From assembly GCA_027943335.1 (NCBI GenBank), contig BSBK01002080.1, positions 1,554,001 to 1,618,000 of the forward strand: a DNA stretch of 64,000 nt, written 5' to 3'. Below are positions 1-12,765 of the stretch, in pieces (the stretch's first letter is position 1; the number at the start of each line of letters is the position of its first letter). The translations under genes were made by a program, and so were the position numbers. The notes beneath the pieces were generated by a model, which saw nothing but the letters and a program-made list of their open reading frames with translations, was not told the DNA's origin and ran no database searches. This DNA is from Chamaecyparis obtusa. Taxonomy: Eukaryota > Streptophyta > Pinopsida > Cupressales > Cupressaceae.

Positions 1-2070
1 CTAGGAAAACACATGCCAATTCTTACAAACAAAAACTCAAAACTTTAAAATAACCATACAAATGAAAAGTACAGATATAATAAATAATGATAATATATAA
101 ATAGATCTATAATCTATCAGATACATCAAGTAACTAAAATATTCAATCCATACCTCATGTCCTACGAAGGTTGAATCGAAGAAGGAAGGAAACAAAAGAG
201 AAGACAAATCCAAACTTGAGATGCATCCTTCAAACCTTATCCACTTTCAGAAATCTCCATGAAAGAAAGAAATAATTCCACAGCAAAGAATCCCTCTCTC
301 AACTACTGAAATTCTCACAAAAATGTCTCTCTCCCAAAAGCAAAGATAACCAAAAATTCTTAAAGACATATGCTTACAAACTCTCCTTCACATCTCCAAG
401 TTTTCTCTCCAAAATCTCCATGAAAAGTAAAGCCATCCTCTCCTCAATGCTTCAGCCCCAAAATCCCCCCTCTTCAAATGAGAAAGTAGTGCATATAAAT
501 AGATTTCCAAAGGTTGAGAGGAAAAGTAACCAACTCCCAACTAACTCTTAACTAAAGGGTATTATAAAATAACTTAATATCATACAACTATATTACTCAA
601 ATATACAATAAAAGATTATTTGTATTCATTCATACACATATGTAATATTATCCTAACATATATGCATATGCCATCATTAATTACATCAATATCTATATAT
701 ATAACCTATCCTCATTATTAATAATTAACAATTGAGAATAATATACCTCGCATTATTTAATATTTAATTATTAATAATATTATACTTTACGTTAATCTCA
801 AAATATACACCATCAACAATATCTACAATAATTAACATATAATCACATATAAATTATATATATATAAATACATATATTTGTGCACCCATATATATATTTC
901 TATATATATATAGATACATGCCAAATACCAAACACTATCATCTATAAGATTATGAAGTAATAGATCACAATATTATTACCTATTTATAATTGCTATAGGA
1001 TATAACACTGAGGTAGAATAAAATCCCATGTCTCAAAATAAATCTAATCATCGAAAGAGGCCATACAAATCATCTATGAAACATATTGAGAAAACCATAA
1101 GATCAAACAAAGTCAACCAAAGTCAACAAGGAAAGTCAAGCCAAACTCCTGAAACACAACATAGAAAGATTAACTAAGAATCATACCAAGAAGGAGAAAT
1201 AAATAAAATGAGTAAACAAATCATACAACCAAATGAATTGAAGTGGTCACAAGGCACTAACTACAACCATGCCCAACCGGGTGCGTTGGATCTGGGTTTT
1301 TGACCCAAAGATTGACTGACAAAGAAGGAACCCTAATATTCCCAATTGGAATAATGACAAAGGAAGACTCATGTAGGGGCCTTAGTACTATCTCCATAAC
1401 AACAACCATCGAGGATTTGAGGGCATGCTCAGACCTGTGAAGCCAGGTGAAGTCGATGCCCGGTACCTGTAAGCCTGCATCACAAAGAAGAAATACATAT
1501 GCACGGATATACATATAAAAGAAAACATTGCAGATAGATGACCAGGATCGATACATCGTGTGGACCTCAGCTATGTGAGTAACTACGACTTCGTCTTGAA
1601 TCATGAAAACACATCATGTATATATATACACTCAAAGCATGTAGCATCATCATAATGAAGGTTAGAATCTCAAGCATTGTGTTAGTCTCTTATCAATATT
1701 AATAATAAATCAACATAATCAAATCATCAAGTGAGATACAAGATTCATCCAAGGTAACCTTAATAGAAGAAAATATAAATAACCACTTATATATATCTAT
1801 CAAGTACATATCATATAACATCCTAACTATGTTCATAAAGGTCTTGTAGGTACTCAATACATACATGGAGATAAATACATACAAAAACGATACCTTTAGA
1901 TAGTATGTCTGATATTAGAATCATTGAGTACTAGCTTATGAAATTATTATAAACAACTATAGGAATAGATCAAACAAGTATCATGTACAACTTAAGCTGT
2001 AAGAAAACATCGAAGGATCTTAGTTCTTTCAAAAACACAAAACTTATATTAGGGTTAGAGGGGTATTACA
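1..2070 (-). repeat. LARD 3' LTR, partial
   Basis: This is the element-terminal 2070 bp of the 4494 bp LTR, ending (plus strand) in ATTACA at 2070. It is AT-rich with TA runs near 845-912. Short open frames inside it (for example minus 1257-1604) occur at the same place in the other LTR, but they have no protein-family features and are treated as chance frames. Confidence 0.93.
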
Positions 2071-2082
2071 TCCTCCCCCACT
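2071..2082 (-). other. Polypurine tract of the LARD element
   Basis: On the minus strand AGTGGGGGAGGA lies directly before the 3' LTR start TGTAATACCCC. Its place and purine content fit the plus-strand primer site of an LTR retrotransposon and fix the element's orientation. Confidence 0.85.
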
Positions 2083-4410
2083 AAGATTCGACTTACTCCT
2101 GGAAGTCAGAAATGTGAACTATATATCACACATTATCTAACAGAATTATATTATTACTATTCTAGATCTTAATTTAATGACTGCACACATTCTTCTCCTA
2201 TCAAGAGTTTTGGTAAATCCTATCTTATTACAACTTTAGTTTAGATTAACTCAATTCAATTAGTAATGACTTTCAAAAAGAATTACCTATGTGAGTTTAT
2301 CACTTTATTTAGTAAGTTTGTTAACAAGATACTTGAAATTACATCAAAATTATTGTTATCAAGTTGAAACTCTAAGGTATTCATGTTTACTCACTAATAT
2401 CAATATATTAGGAAATTGCATGTTTTACCAACTAAGATTATCACTTCCTTTCACAATATCAAAGTTCCTATCTATGGTAACCAGTATAAAAAATAGAAAG
2501 AATTTAAGATATATTTTCCCTTTTGAGACATAATCTAACCCTACATAATACAACTTGTGAGACCTTATTACAAATAAGGTCCAAAATTTGTGTCCCTTAC
2601 AAGCTATGAATACCAAACATAGAGAGGTATGTAACATTTATATTTGTTATGATCATGAAGGGAATACATCAAATAATTTTTATTTACTTTTATAATCATG
2701 AAAATAAAACAATCTAGATACTTGAAACTTACCATTTTCATTAACACATAGTTTTATAAGAAATATTCCTTTCCATCAAAGTTTTAAGTAGAATTCCAAT
2801 GACATAGGACACACAAATTTTGCAATATACATATTCTAAATCATCTTTCATAATAGTTGTAGTGCTTGATTACCAAAAACACATTCACACCCTAGAGGAG
2901 ATCTAAACAATTTATAATTTATTGCACCATTATTCATTGAGTTGGGATCCCTTCTTAAAGCTTACTATTTATATATGCACTTTTCCCTAATTTGCATGTC
3001 AGGAGGTTTCCATATAGCATTTACTTAAGAGTTATTTCAAATTCTTTATTTCATAATGATCATAGATCCATCAAGAGAGAAAGAAGTATACGAGTCCTAC
3101 TACTATAACCACAACATCTAAATTAATAACATTAACTATTGTACATAACTTTAATTTCTACCCTTTACCTATTTGAAACATTACCCTCGTACACTTTAAA
3201 ATTTTGAGATAACATCAGTTCTAAGTAGAAATTGAGTAAGGTACATTTCTATAACATTTATTTACCACAACAACTCCTTATTCATAGTTGATCAATCACT
3301 TAATGTTGTTAATTTCTTACTACTATGGTGTTGATCACAATGTATACAAAACATGAATTTGTTTCCAAAATACCCATCTAGGATCCTAACTATTCACTAG
3401 ATATTTTGCAAGACTTATATTTAATAAAAACAACTTCCATCATTAGTACAGATAATCCATCATTGCACATACTCTTCCCTAGAATTTCTTGATTATGTTA
3501 TCTTAAATCCTTTTTGTGCAATTTAATAAGATATGCAGAAAGGATATAACTTCTTACCAAGATAGGGATAAAAATTCCTCTTCCTAAATGAAAATGTGAA
3601 TTATAGCCTATGATAAAATCTTGGGGACATAGGTCCTTCACCCAAGGGTTTCCTAATTGAGTATTTACAAATTTTCCTGATATATTATTGCCTTGTCTAA
3701 ACAATTTTAGTCATGCAAAACTTATTTCTTAAGAGGGGAGAGAGAAAGAGAGAGAGAAATGCATATGACAGTAAATTATTTGTTCCTAATTTATTTATTT
3801 ATTGTTATTATTATTTTTTCACTTCTTTCCTAGGTACATATTATTAGCCATGTAATCTAATTATTGCCCTATCAGTCCTATCAAGTACTACCACAATCAT
3901 TTCATGCTTTAAAGATCCAAAAAAAATCTATTTCTAAGATACCTTGAGTAGGATAAAATTCAACTAGGTATTTGTAAGAAGATAGAGTGCACAACATTAT
4001 ATTATAGGTAGGATCAAGGGGTAATATTATCTACTACCATAATTAAGATTCAAAACATTTAGTATCCTTTAACTTTTGACCCTTCTAGGGATACCAGTAC
4101 CTTTCAAGAAAACAAACACAAGTCTCAAGAATTCTTCGCTATTCCATTAATATTATAGGAAACATACACTTAACACATCATTGATCTCATTATGCAAAAA
4201 CATAAGTAATTGTTAGAATATAACTCAATCCTAGAGGAATAGGTGTGCCCTTGTAAGACAATACAACATAAGAACACGAATTGTAGCCTTCGTTTTCTAA
4301 GATTCAAGTTTTAGCATAACAACATAATCCAAAAAGAGACAAAGTGAAGATACTCAATGTTATGCATAGGTGAGCTATGAGTCCCAGAGTTCCCAGTGTA
4401 GAAACCTAGG
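2083..4410 (-). other. LARD internal region, non-coding
   Basis: About 2.3 kb between PPT and PBS. No frame longer than about 80 codons and no gag, protease, RT or integrase motif was found on either strand. It holds simple-sequence patches: a GA-rich run near 3731-3758 and TTTA/TTATT runs near 3788-3812 and 4490-4515 (the last just inside the LTR). As in described LARDs, the interior probably carries packaging or structural RNA signals rather than genes; that is inference. Confidence 0.75.
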
Positions 4411-4422
4411 GCTCTGATACCA
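4411..4422 (-). other. Primer binding site (initiator Met tRNA type)
   Basis: Minus-strand TGGTATCAGAGC begins two bases after the end of the 5' LTR (..GTTACA). It is the usual plant PBS complementary to the 3' end of initiator Met tRNA. Confidence 0.88.
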
Positions 4423-4424
4423 GA

Positions 4425-7400
4425 TGTAACGCCCTGCCAAGCAACCCAAGAGGACAAGACATAAAACCTCTATAAAATGAAAGTAGTGAATTTTTATTTT
4501 ATTTTATTTATTTATTTTAACTAGAATAATATTCATCATTACACTTCATATTTCTAAAAGAAGAAATAATTTTCTACTACTTGAATGTAAGATTTATACA
4601 ACTTAAGTCCTCTCGGGTTCCCTAACGTCGCTACCTAAGCAACATCATATAACCCATTTACATGCATAAGATATTCATGGAATCATGAGCTTAAAAGATC
4701 TACATTCATTTTAATGCACCAAGTTAAATGTCCCTAACTTATTTCTTTTATTAAACATAGGTTAATCATCCAACATCATTATTCCTTTTATCAACTCATT
4801 CCATAAATTCATATTGATTTCATCTACATCTACTATCCTTTATATCACTTTTCTCTAATAATTTAGGTAAGAGATTAATATTCATTAAGGTAGGCATTAT
4901 CCTAGGTATTTCATTAACATGAACCAAGTATTAACATTATAATCAAGTTACTATTTTATTGCATTGTTTCATAACCATTCATTGTTAATAATTCCAATCA
5001 CTAACCTATCATTTCTCAATAATTTCCTTGGATCCTTTCATCAAGAGAGAATACATTATTTTTGTGATACATCATTATATATAACTATATTTAAGATTAT
5101 TTCCTTTACATATGGACAACATAAGAGGATAGGAGAAATAACATAAACACTTTCTTTTAATGCTAGTAACATGTCCAATATTCCATATTATTTTCCCTTT
5201 CTTTTACCTAGAACTACCCATTCCCTTATGCATTGCTTTGAATTGAGATTACATCAATACTACAAGACTCCTTTTAGGAGATTAAAAATTACATGAATTC
5301 AAATACATAAGTACATCTCAACATATTAAAATATCCAATAAGAAATTTTCAACTGTAGATTTGGAAAGGAATATGTGCTAGGATCATCCAGAGAATCACG
5401 AACAATACCTCGATATAAATATTAACCACCCAACCACGTGGAACCAATAGGCCCACTCCCCCGAGCTAGGAGATAGAACCAAAGGCCCATACAAGAGGTA
5501 ACAACTAGAAAATTCCTAAGGTGGTGATAAAAGTTCCCCAAAGTCACAACAAAAAAAGAAAAGACAAGAAGACCACAAGGAATACTAGAGGCATGATCAA
5601 ATTTGATAGAGACTCTAAGCTACAAGCTAGGTGAGTGTCATCGCATAGCCCTCACCCCTTGGGTTGTCCTGGTACTAGCCACTCTTGGCCCCGGCCCCCA
5701 AGTAGGCACATGCGGAACCGAATGCCTCTCGTACAGACAAGGTCATTCAGTTGTACCTACGCATAGGTACCTTCTCCCACTCCCATCCTTAGTCTTTACT
5801 AGCACTAAAGGCATGGGCGAGGCACAATTAATCTTGATTAATGTGTAATTTCCCATTCCAATAATCTCCCATTCCCAATTCATTTATTTAGGTTATCACT
5901 TGATTAAATAACTCATAGTAGGTTATCCTAGTACTAGCCACTTAGGGCCCCGGCCCCTCACTATGAGCCACTCACCTAGTGTAATTAGCTTCCCTAACAT
6001 ACATATAAAAAATCATAAGAACATAATAGCTTCATCATCAAGAATTCATATCAATTCCATAACAACATTTGATTGAGTTTAGAAAAACATATGTTGTCCC
6101 TAGTCCACTTGACAACCCTAAACCCAATATGGCATTCAGAATGTTCCAAACATATAAGAAGAAATCCAAGTGATATTATAAACATATTCAGAGTATACAT
6201 AGATCTAATTAACCAAAAACAAATTCTAATAGCCTCTGGTAACCATACGAAACTTTAAAACTTAATGATGTTCTTAAATTGAATTATTTCAAGCAAGGAT
6301 TAAATGCAAAGAATAGTCATCATAGAACAGTCATCCATATCTTCCACAAAACATAAAATAAAGGAAATCTCTTCAGTGTAGATTTAGATAACATAATTAT
6401 GGACTCTCAATTTTATTTTTAGGAAGATCCAACGGTGGGAAAGAAAGTTATGACTTCTGGTTTAAAATAGAAAATTCTGGTTAGGGTTCACACCTGCCTT
6501 CACTAAAACGGTTGTAATTTTCACAAAACATAATTAAAATTCACCAAATCAATTGGAAATGAAATAAAAGACTTAAGAGAATCTCTGATATCAAATTTAG
6601 ACTTTTATATAATCATATCAGCCTGTAGCATACGAATACATTTGACAGAAAATTCAGAATCAAGAATGGACAGGCATAGTCTGCCAAAATGTCAAAAATA
6701 AGGCATTAATTAGACCCTAAAAATAAAATCAGAGAGATACCCATTTGAGATCTATGAATTTTACTTCCATAAAATCAATTTATTAAAACCATAGATGCAA
6801 TTTAAATTATTATAATAATAGATCTCCAAAAATGGGTTGCTAAAAACCCTAGGAAAACACATGCCAATTCTTACAAACAAAAACTCAAAACTTTAAAATA
6901 ACCATACAAATGAAAAGTACAGATATAATAAATAATGATAATATATAAATAGATCTATAATCTATCAGATACATCAAGTAACTAAAATATTCAATCCATA
7001 CCTCATGTCCTACGAAGGTTGAATCGAAGAAGGAAGGAAACAAAAGAGAAGACAAATCCAAACTTGAGATGCATCCTTCAAACCCTATCCACTTTCAGAA
7101 ATCTCCATGAAAGAAAGAAATAATTCCACAGCAAAGAATCCCTCTCTCAACTACTGAAATTCTCACAAAAATGTCTCTCTCCCAAAAGCAAAGATAACCA
7201 AAAATTCTTAAAGACATATGCTTACAAACTCTCCTTCACATCTCCAAGTTTTCTCTCCAAAATCTCCATGAAAAGTAAGGCCATCCTCTCCTCAATGCTT
7301 CAGCCCCAAAATCCCCCCTCTTCAAATGAGAAAGTAGTGCATATAAATAGATTTCCAAAGGTTGAGAGGAAAAGTAACCAACTCCCAACTAACTCTTAAC

Positions 7401-8918
7401 TAAAGGGTATTATAAAATAACTTAATATCATACAACTATATTACTCAAATATACAATAAAAGATTATTTGTATTCATTCATACACATATGTAATATTATC
7501 CTAACATATATGCATATGCCATCATTAATTACATCAATATCTATATATATAACCTATCCTCATTATTAATAATTAACAATTGAGAATAATATACCTCGCA
7601 TTATTTAATATTTAATTATTAATAATATTATACTTTACGTTAATCTCAAAATACACACCATCAACAATATCTACAATAATTAACATATAATCACATATAA
7701 ATTATATATATATAAATACATATATGTGTGCACCCATATATATATTTCTATATATATATAGATACATGCCAAATACCAAACACTATCATCTATAAGATTA
7801 TGAAGTAATAGATCACAATATTATTACCTATTTATAATTGCTATAGGATATAACACTGAGGTAGAATAAAATCACATGTCTCAAAATAAATCTAATCATC
7901 GAAAGAGGCCATACAAATCATCTATGAAACATATTGAGAAAACCATAAGATCAAACAAGGTCAACTAAAGTCAACAAGGAAAGTCAAGCCAAACTCCTGA
8001 AACACAACATAGAAAGATTAACTAAGAATCATACCAAGAAGGAGAAATAAATAAAATGAGTAAACAAATCATACAACCAAATGAATTGAAGTGGTCACAA
8101 GGCACTAACTACAACCATGCCCAACCGGGTGCATTGGATCTGGGTTTTTGACCCAAAGGTTGACTGACAAAGAAGGAACCCTAATATTCCCAATTGGAAT
8201 AATGACAAAGGAAGACTCATGTAGGGGCCTTAGTACTATCTCCATAACAACAACCATCGAGGATTTGAGGGCATGCTCAGACCTGTGAAGCCAGGTGAAG
8301 TCGATGCCCGGTACCTGCAAGCCTGCATCACAAAGAAGAAATACATATGCACGGATATACATATAAAAGAAAACATTGCAGACAGATGACCAGGATCGAT
8401 ACATCGTGTGGACCTCAGCTATGTGAGTAACTACGACTTCATCCTGAATCATGAAAACACATCATGTATATATATACACTCAAAGCATGTAGCATCATCA
8501 TAATGAAGGTTAGAATCTCAAGCATTGTGTTAGTCTCTTATCAATATTAATAATAAATCAACATAATCAAATCATCAAGTGAGATACAAGATTCATCCAA
8601 GGTAACCTTAATAGAAGAAAATATAAATAACCACTTATATATATCTATCAAGTACATATCATATAACATCCTAACTATGTTCATAAAGGTCTTGTAGGTA
8701 CTCAATACATACATGGAGATAAATACATACAAAAATGATACCTTTAGATAGTATGTCTGATATTAGAATCATTGAGTACTAGCTTATGAAATTATTATAA
8801 ACAACTATAGGAATAGATCAAACAAGTATCATGTACAACTTAAGCTGTAAGAAAATATCGAAGGATCTTAATTCTTTCAAAAACACAAAACTTATATTAG
8901 GGTTAGAGGGGTATTACA
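4425..8918 (-). repeat. LARD 5' LTR, complete (4494 bp)
   Basis: The left edge is set by TGTAACGCCC right next to the PBS and the right edge by ..GTATTACA, both giving TG...CA ends. The last 2070 bp are matched by 1-2070. A relatively GC-rich patch at 5440-5970 contains a duplicated box (see separate entry). Its frames, such as minus 8105-8452, are not supported as genes. Confidence 0.93.
5664..5962. repeat. Pair of GC-rich boxes inside the LARD LTR
   Basis: The motif CTAGCCACT followed closely by GGCCCCGGCCCC occurs at about 5676-5699 and again at about 5934-5959, some 260 bp apart, in an otherwise AT-rich LTR. Each box is preceded by GGTTGTCC or GGTTATCC and TGGTACTAG or TAGTACTAG. It may be a promoter or RNA-structure element of the LTR; the function is unknown. 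Confidence 0.6.
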
Positions 8919-11138
8919 AGCCTATTCTAGAAGCTTATGCTCAAGTTCTATTAGCAGCACCTAAAGACCCCAATGAGCCAAGATGGGGAACCTATGAGGA
9001 GAAGACAAGATAGGTAGATGCTAAACTGAACAACGCAACAACAAAAAGGAAGGTTTCCAAGGTTACCTCTGAGATCTTAAGAATACATGGAGTGTCTCAA
9101 GAAGACCTAGACAAAGCAAGGGAACAAAAGATTGCTTTGGAATTAGAGAGTGCAGATGCAGCAAAGGTAGAATCAGATGATCCTAAGCTGAAGAAAGTGA
9201 AGATTGAAAAATCTAATGAACAGAAGGGTAATACTAATGTTACTCTTTTTGTGCCCAAAGAAACCATTGACCTTACTGCTCCTCCTAAGTATAAGGCAAT
9301 GTTGAAGAGGAAGAAAGAGATCAGCATTAGTCATCCATCCTCAAGAGTAACAAGGAACAAAAAGAGCTCACAAGCACCTCCTACAGTAAGTTTCAAACCT
9401 AGTCTCAGTGTGCTAAGTGCAAGAATAATTGATGAGGGTAGAATTGATCAAGTAGGAAAGTTTTATGAAAAATATAGTGAGATAGAAAAATTTGAGATAC
9501 ATATAATGTTAGTCAAACACATGTTGAAGTTCAAGAAGATAGTCTTGGAACTTAAGACTATGATCCCTGACAATGTATGGAACGTCCTAGAATTCCAAAA
9601 GAGACAAGTCATTGAAGAGGATTTAAGGATAAGGGAAAAGATTCTAGATGACACTCTTCTAGTATATTTCTTAGAAGAAAAATCTCTATTTTTAGATCTC
9701 GTGAAGCCACATCTTAGAACAAAGTCAAGGATTTTTCATATAATGGACAAAAGCTATGATCTGGTGGCTAAGGAAATAGAGAAAGCCATTGAGAATGTCT
9801 TTATGAATAGACACATGTATCCAGCTATTGCACCCATAGCACAAGCACCCTTAAAGGAAGTCAAGGTGGCAGAGCCCACTAATGCATCAATGATAGGTCT
9901 TCAAGACTTAGTGCCTACAATTGAAATACAAATAGAGATAGTTAAGTCTGGACCCATGACAGAGTCACTAAAAGATAGCACCATTATCATTGATAATGTG
10001 GAGATAGCCATGGCGGCCACTAACACTAAGTTGGAAAAGTTTGAAGAAGCTTTTGTGAGCACACAAGAAGCTAAAATCTTATGCAGTAACACTCCTCCTA
10101 CTCATCAAGAAGACATTTTGATTGAGGATATAACAAATGAGAAAGAAGAAGAAAAGATGGCAGATAAGAAAGAAGGAGAAAAAGAAAAAGAAGCTGAAAA
10201 AAGAAGAAGAAGAAGAGGTAAAAGGAAGTGAACAAAAAGATGAAACATCAGCTGAACAAATCAAGGTAAAATAAGAAGTAATGAATAGCACTCCCATCAC
10301 TCCCTCAGCAACATTGTTGTCAAGTTTCACACCTGACACAACCAGTTTGGACTCATGGGGAGAAGAAGACATGATTAAGTTCAGCATCTTAGCTATGGAG
10401 AAGGCCAAGGAGAAACAAGTGATGAGGAATCCTCTCCTTGTAGAGTCAGTGAACATACTGAATAGTTTGTTACCTGTAGATAAGAAAGTGTCCAAGGTAC
10501 ACTTTGTTGATGATGTAAGTGTAGTCATTTCATAATTCAAAAACAATTTCTCTAGCCTGGAAGAATCTACATCCTTAGTTGCAGAGGAGAAACACTTGAA
10601 GAAAAGATTAATTGAATTGGTTAGCAACTATACACTTGACCTGAGCTCACTAAATGCTAGTCAAGCATCCTTGAAGGAGTTTGTAGCAAAGGGAAGAAAG
10701 ATCATTGCTGAATGTATGAACCAAGACAAGTTAACTAATGATATGTACAAAAAGGTATAAGAGGTAGAAGTCATGATAGAAAGCATAAGGAAATTGGTAG
10801 AAGATCCATCTATTGATGTGAACATGTGCAAAAATGTCTACCAAGGACAATTAGACAAGATTGAGAAGGTAGAAAAAGAGATGATCAAGATAAGGGCTAG
10901 GAAGACTCAGCTAAGGAATGCTCTTGTGCCCTCATTAGACATACTAAATCAGAATATCAAGGAGATCGATGCCACCATGGTGACATATGATCAAGGTCCT
11001 AGTACTAATCTGGAGAAGATGGAGAAGCTACAGTATGCTTTATGTGCCCATCTACAGATTGTAAATTTGTTGATCACATTTTGGAAAAAGGAGATCGAAA
11101 ATCTACAGATTGCATATCCGAATGTTCTATCACAGTAA
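8919..11138 (+). pseudogene. Coiled-coil/E-K-rich 3' ORF of a Sirevirus-like Copia element (5' part cut by LARD insertion)
   Basis: The frame enters directly from the LARD junction (..PILEAYAQVLLAAP) and runs to 10231 with one TAG at 9011-9013. It then continues in another frame after a slip in the GAA/AGA run near 10195-10225, with further TAA stops near 10273, 10533 and 10758, and ends at 11138. In all about 740 codons. It is lysine/glutamate-rich, has a low-complexity K/E/R stretch near 10140-10225, and ends in a long helical, probably coiled-coil region. It lies immediately before the PPT and 3' LTR on the same strand, where Sireviruses carry an env-like ORF. A related frame is present at 23230-25243 (minus). 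No gag, RT or integrase motif is visible in it. An ORF peculiar to non-autonomous elements is the alternative. Function not known. Confidence 0.6.
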
Positions 11139-11181
11139 GTTTTTGTAGATTCACATTTGACACACCTTTTTCATTAATGTC

Positions 11182-11341
11182 AAAGGGGGAGTATGTGTAG
11201 AATATGGATTATAGATATGTATAAGGAGATATAAGATAGAAAGATATGTATAGGGAGATATAAGACAAAAGTTTTTTGTATTAAGGATAGTTAGCAACTT
11301 GGCTATATTCCTTTGTTGCCATCAATGAAAAAGGGGGAGAT
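11182..11341 (+). other. Duplicated polypurine tracts before the Copia 3' LTR
   Basis: AAAGGGGGAG occurs at 11182-11191 after TCATTAATGTC, and a second tract ending AAAAAGGGGGAGAT lies at about 11328-11341, directly abutting the LTR. Multiple PPT copies in the 3' untranslated region are a described feature of Sireviruses. Confidence 0.75.
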
Positions 11342-12467
11342 TGTTGGCCAGTTGGCTATACTAATGTATATGACTTAGTATAGTGTTTTCATTATGGAAA
11401 CAAAGTCATATAGCAGTTTGGAGTCAGTACACTTGATGGAAAGATCAGAAATCAGCTAAGTGTTGAAGACTGGACAGTGTACAGAGTTCCAGAAGCTTAG
11501 AGGATCAGCGCACATGCGTATGACCGAGTTATGGTATGCACCCTAGAAGATAAGTTGCTTAGACTATATTCATGCTTAGTCTATGAGAACATGATCAGAT
11601 ATGCAAGTATGAGAAAGATACAGATAGTTGAAGTTACACAGCCAATGTGTGCCAAAGAAGAACAGAGTAAGTAGCCAACTATTACCATTTTGAGTTGTGG
11701 TTATCTTCTAATGATATAAAGGCTATGCAGCCATTGTAACTAGGTTTTTGACATATATATATGTTTGTTTGTAAACACACTTGAGCCAATTCAATTGGAA
11801 GTGTTGTATGTAATAGGTTTAAGGGCCGACCTAGTTGTTTATTTTGTATGCACATATAAATATGAGATGCAACCATTGTAATTGAGATAGAATTTGATAG
11901 AGAGTTATGACAAGCAGAGAAGACGTGTGTGAAGAGACTATAAGATTTATTAGAGCTTTGCAAGAGGTCAAAGCATCAGCGCATCAAAGGAACTGATTTG
12001 ACAAGTAGAGTCACAGTGACAATTCATCCAGTAGATATAGTGTGTATCTGAGATCATAAGGTTGTAGCCTTCACCACTTGAGCAGTGAGCTCTAGGACAA
12101 TGCATCCACTCCCCTAATAGGGACTATTGTAAAAGAATCCTAATAGGGTCTAACCCTTGACAAGGTCTACTGTACTTAATACATTGTAAAGAAACTCCTA
12201 ACAGGGTTAAGGATCTTCTAACAAGGATCATAAAACACTAGTACAGAATATTAGTGGGTGTCAATTCCCACCAGGGTTTTCACCTATTTGGATTTCCCCG
12301 TAACCATATTGGTGTTATGTGTTGATTTCATGTTTCATGTTTATGTGGATGTTCATTTCATTACTTAAGCATTTAAGTTTAGTTTAAAAATTAAGTAAAC
12401 AGATAAAATACAGTGAACACTGATTCAACCTCCCCCCCCCCCCCTCTCAGTGTTCCCATTCCTAACA
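11342..12467 (+). repeat. 3' LTR of Sirevirus-like Copia element (1126 bp)
   Basis: It begins TGTTGGCCAGTTGG directly after the PPT and ends CCATTCCTAACA. It contains the motif CTCCTAACAGGGT (12195-12207), the CCCACCAGGGTTTTCACC-type block near 12267-12284, and a run of 13 C at 12432-12444 just before CTCTCAGTGTTCCC. All of these recur in the other Copia LTRs of the window. The base run after it is ATTAC (12468-12472), the expected target duplicate; the left end of the element is outside the window. Confidence 0.85.
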
Positions 12468-12765
12468 ATTACCTCTCATTGGTTCAAAGTGTCTTTGTTG
12501 TCCCCTTAAAGGTGACATGACATTTTGAGAGGGATTTATTCATTTCTTTTAATTAATTACTCTAGCCATGAATTTAATGGAATTGATTTAATTAATTAGG
12601 CATAGAGATAATTAAATTGACTTTGCTTGGTACTTTGATGATAAATGCTTGAATTAAGAGATTTAATGATTTTATTGAATTTTAAGGAATTATGTCAATA
12701 ATCAAGAATCAAATTAATATAATTAAGGTTTTATCCTGGATTAGGGAAAATAGGGCCTTACATTC
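12468..12765. other. Unassigned AT-rich spacer
   Basis: About 300 bp between the Copia LTR and the L1 relic. It is rich in TTAATTAATT-like words and ends in a TAGGGCCTTACA word resembling the end of a gypsy LTR, but no partner copy is visible. Nothing more can be supported. Confidence 0.3.

Larger units (their letters stand above)
1..8918 (-). mobile_element. LARD-like non-autonomous LTR retrotransposon (3' LTR cut by window edge)
   Basis: Bases 1-2070 repeat 6849-8918 at a constant offset of 6848 with no indel. Read on the minus strand the element is 5' LTR (8918 to 4425), PBS, internal region, PPT and 3' LTR (2070 to beyond base 1). The LTR runs TGTAATACCCC...GGGCGTTACA. The internal 2354 bp contain no gag or pol that I can recognise. 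LTRs of about 4.5 kb with a non-coding interior match the published description of LARDs (large retrotransposon derivatives), which depend on proteins of other elements. I count about 17 substitutions by eye over 2070 bp between the LTRs, mostly transitions, so the insertion is recent relative to its neighbours. The right target flank is AGCCT (8919-8923); the left flank is outside the window. Confidence 0.92.

Noticed and set aside
845..912. TA-rich runs, also at 7693-7760
   Set aside because: Ordinary AT microsatellite in an AT-rich LTR, duplicated with it.
1257..1604. 115-codon minus frame, repeated at 8105-8452
   Set aside because: The two frames are the same place in the two LARD LTRs; the match is explained by LTR duplication, and the protein has no family signs.
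10079..10627. 182-codon minus frame rich in Ser and Phe
   Set aside because: It is the complement of the E/K-rich plus frame, where GAA and AAG codons give TTC and CTT on the other strand.
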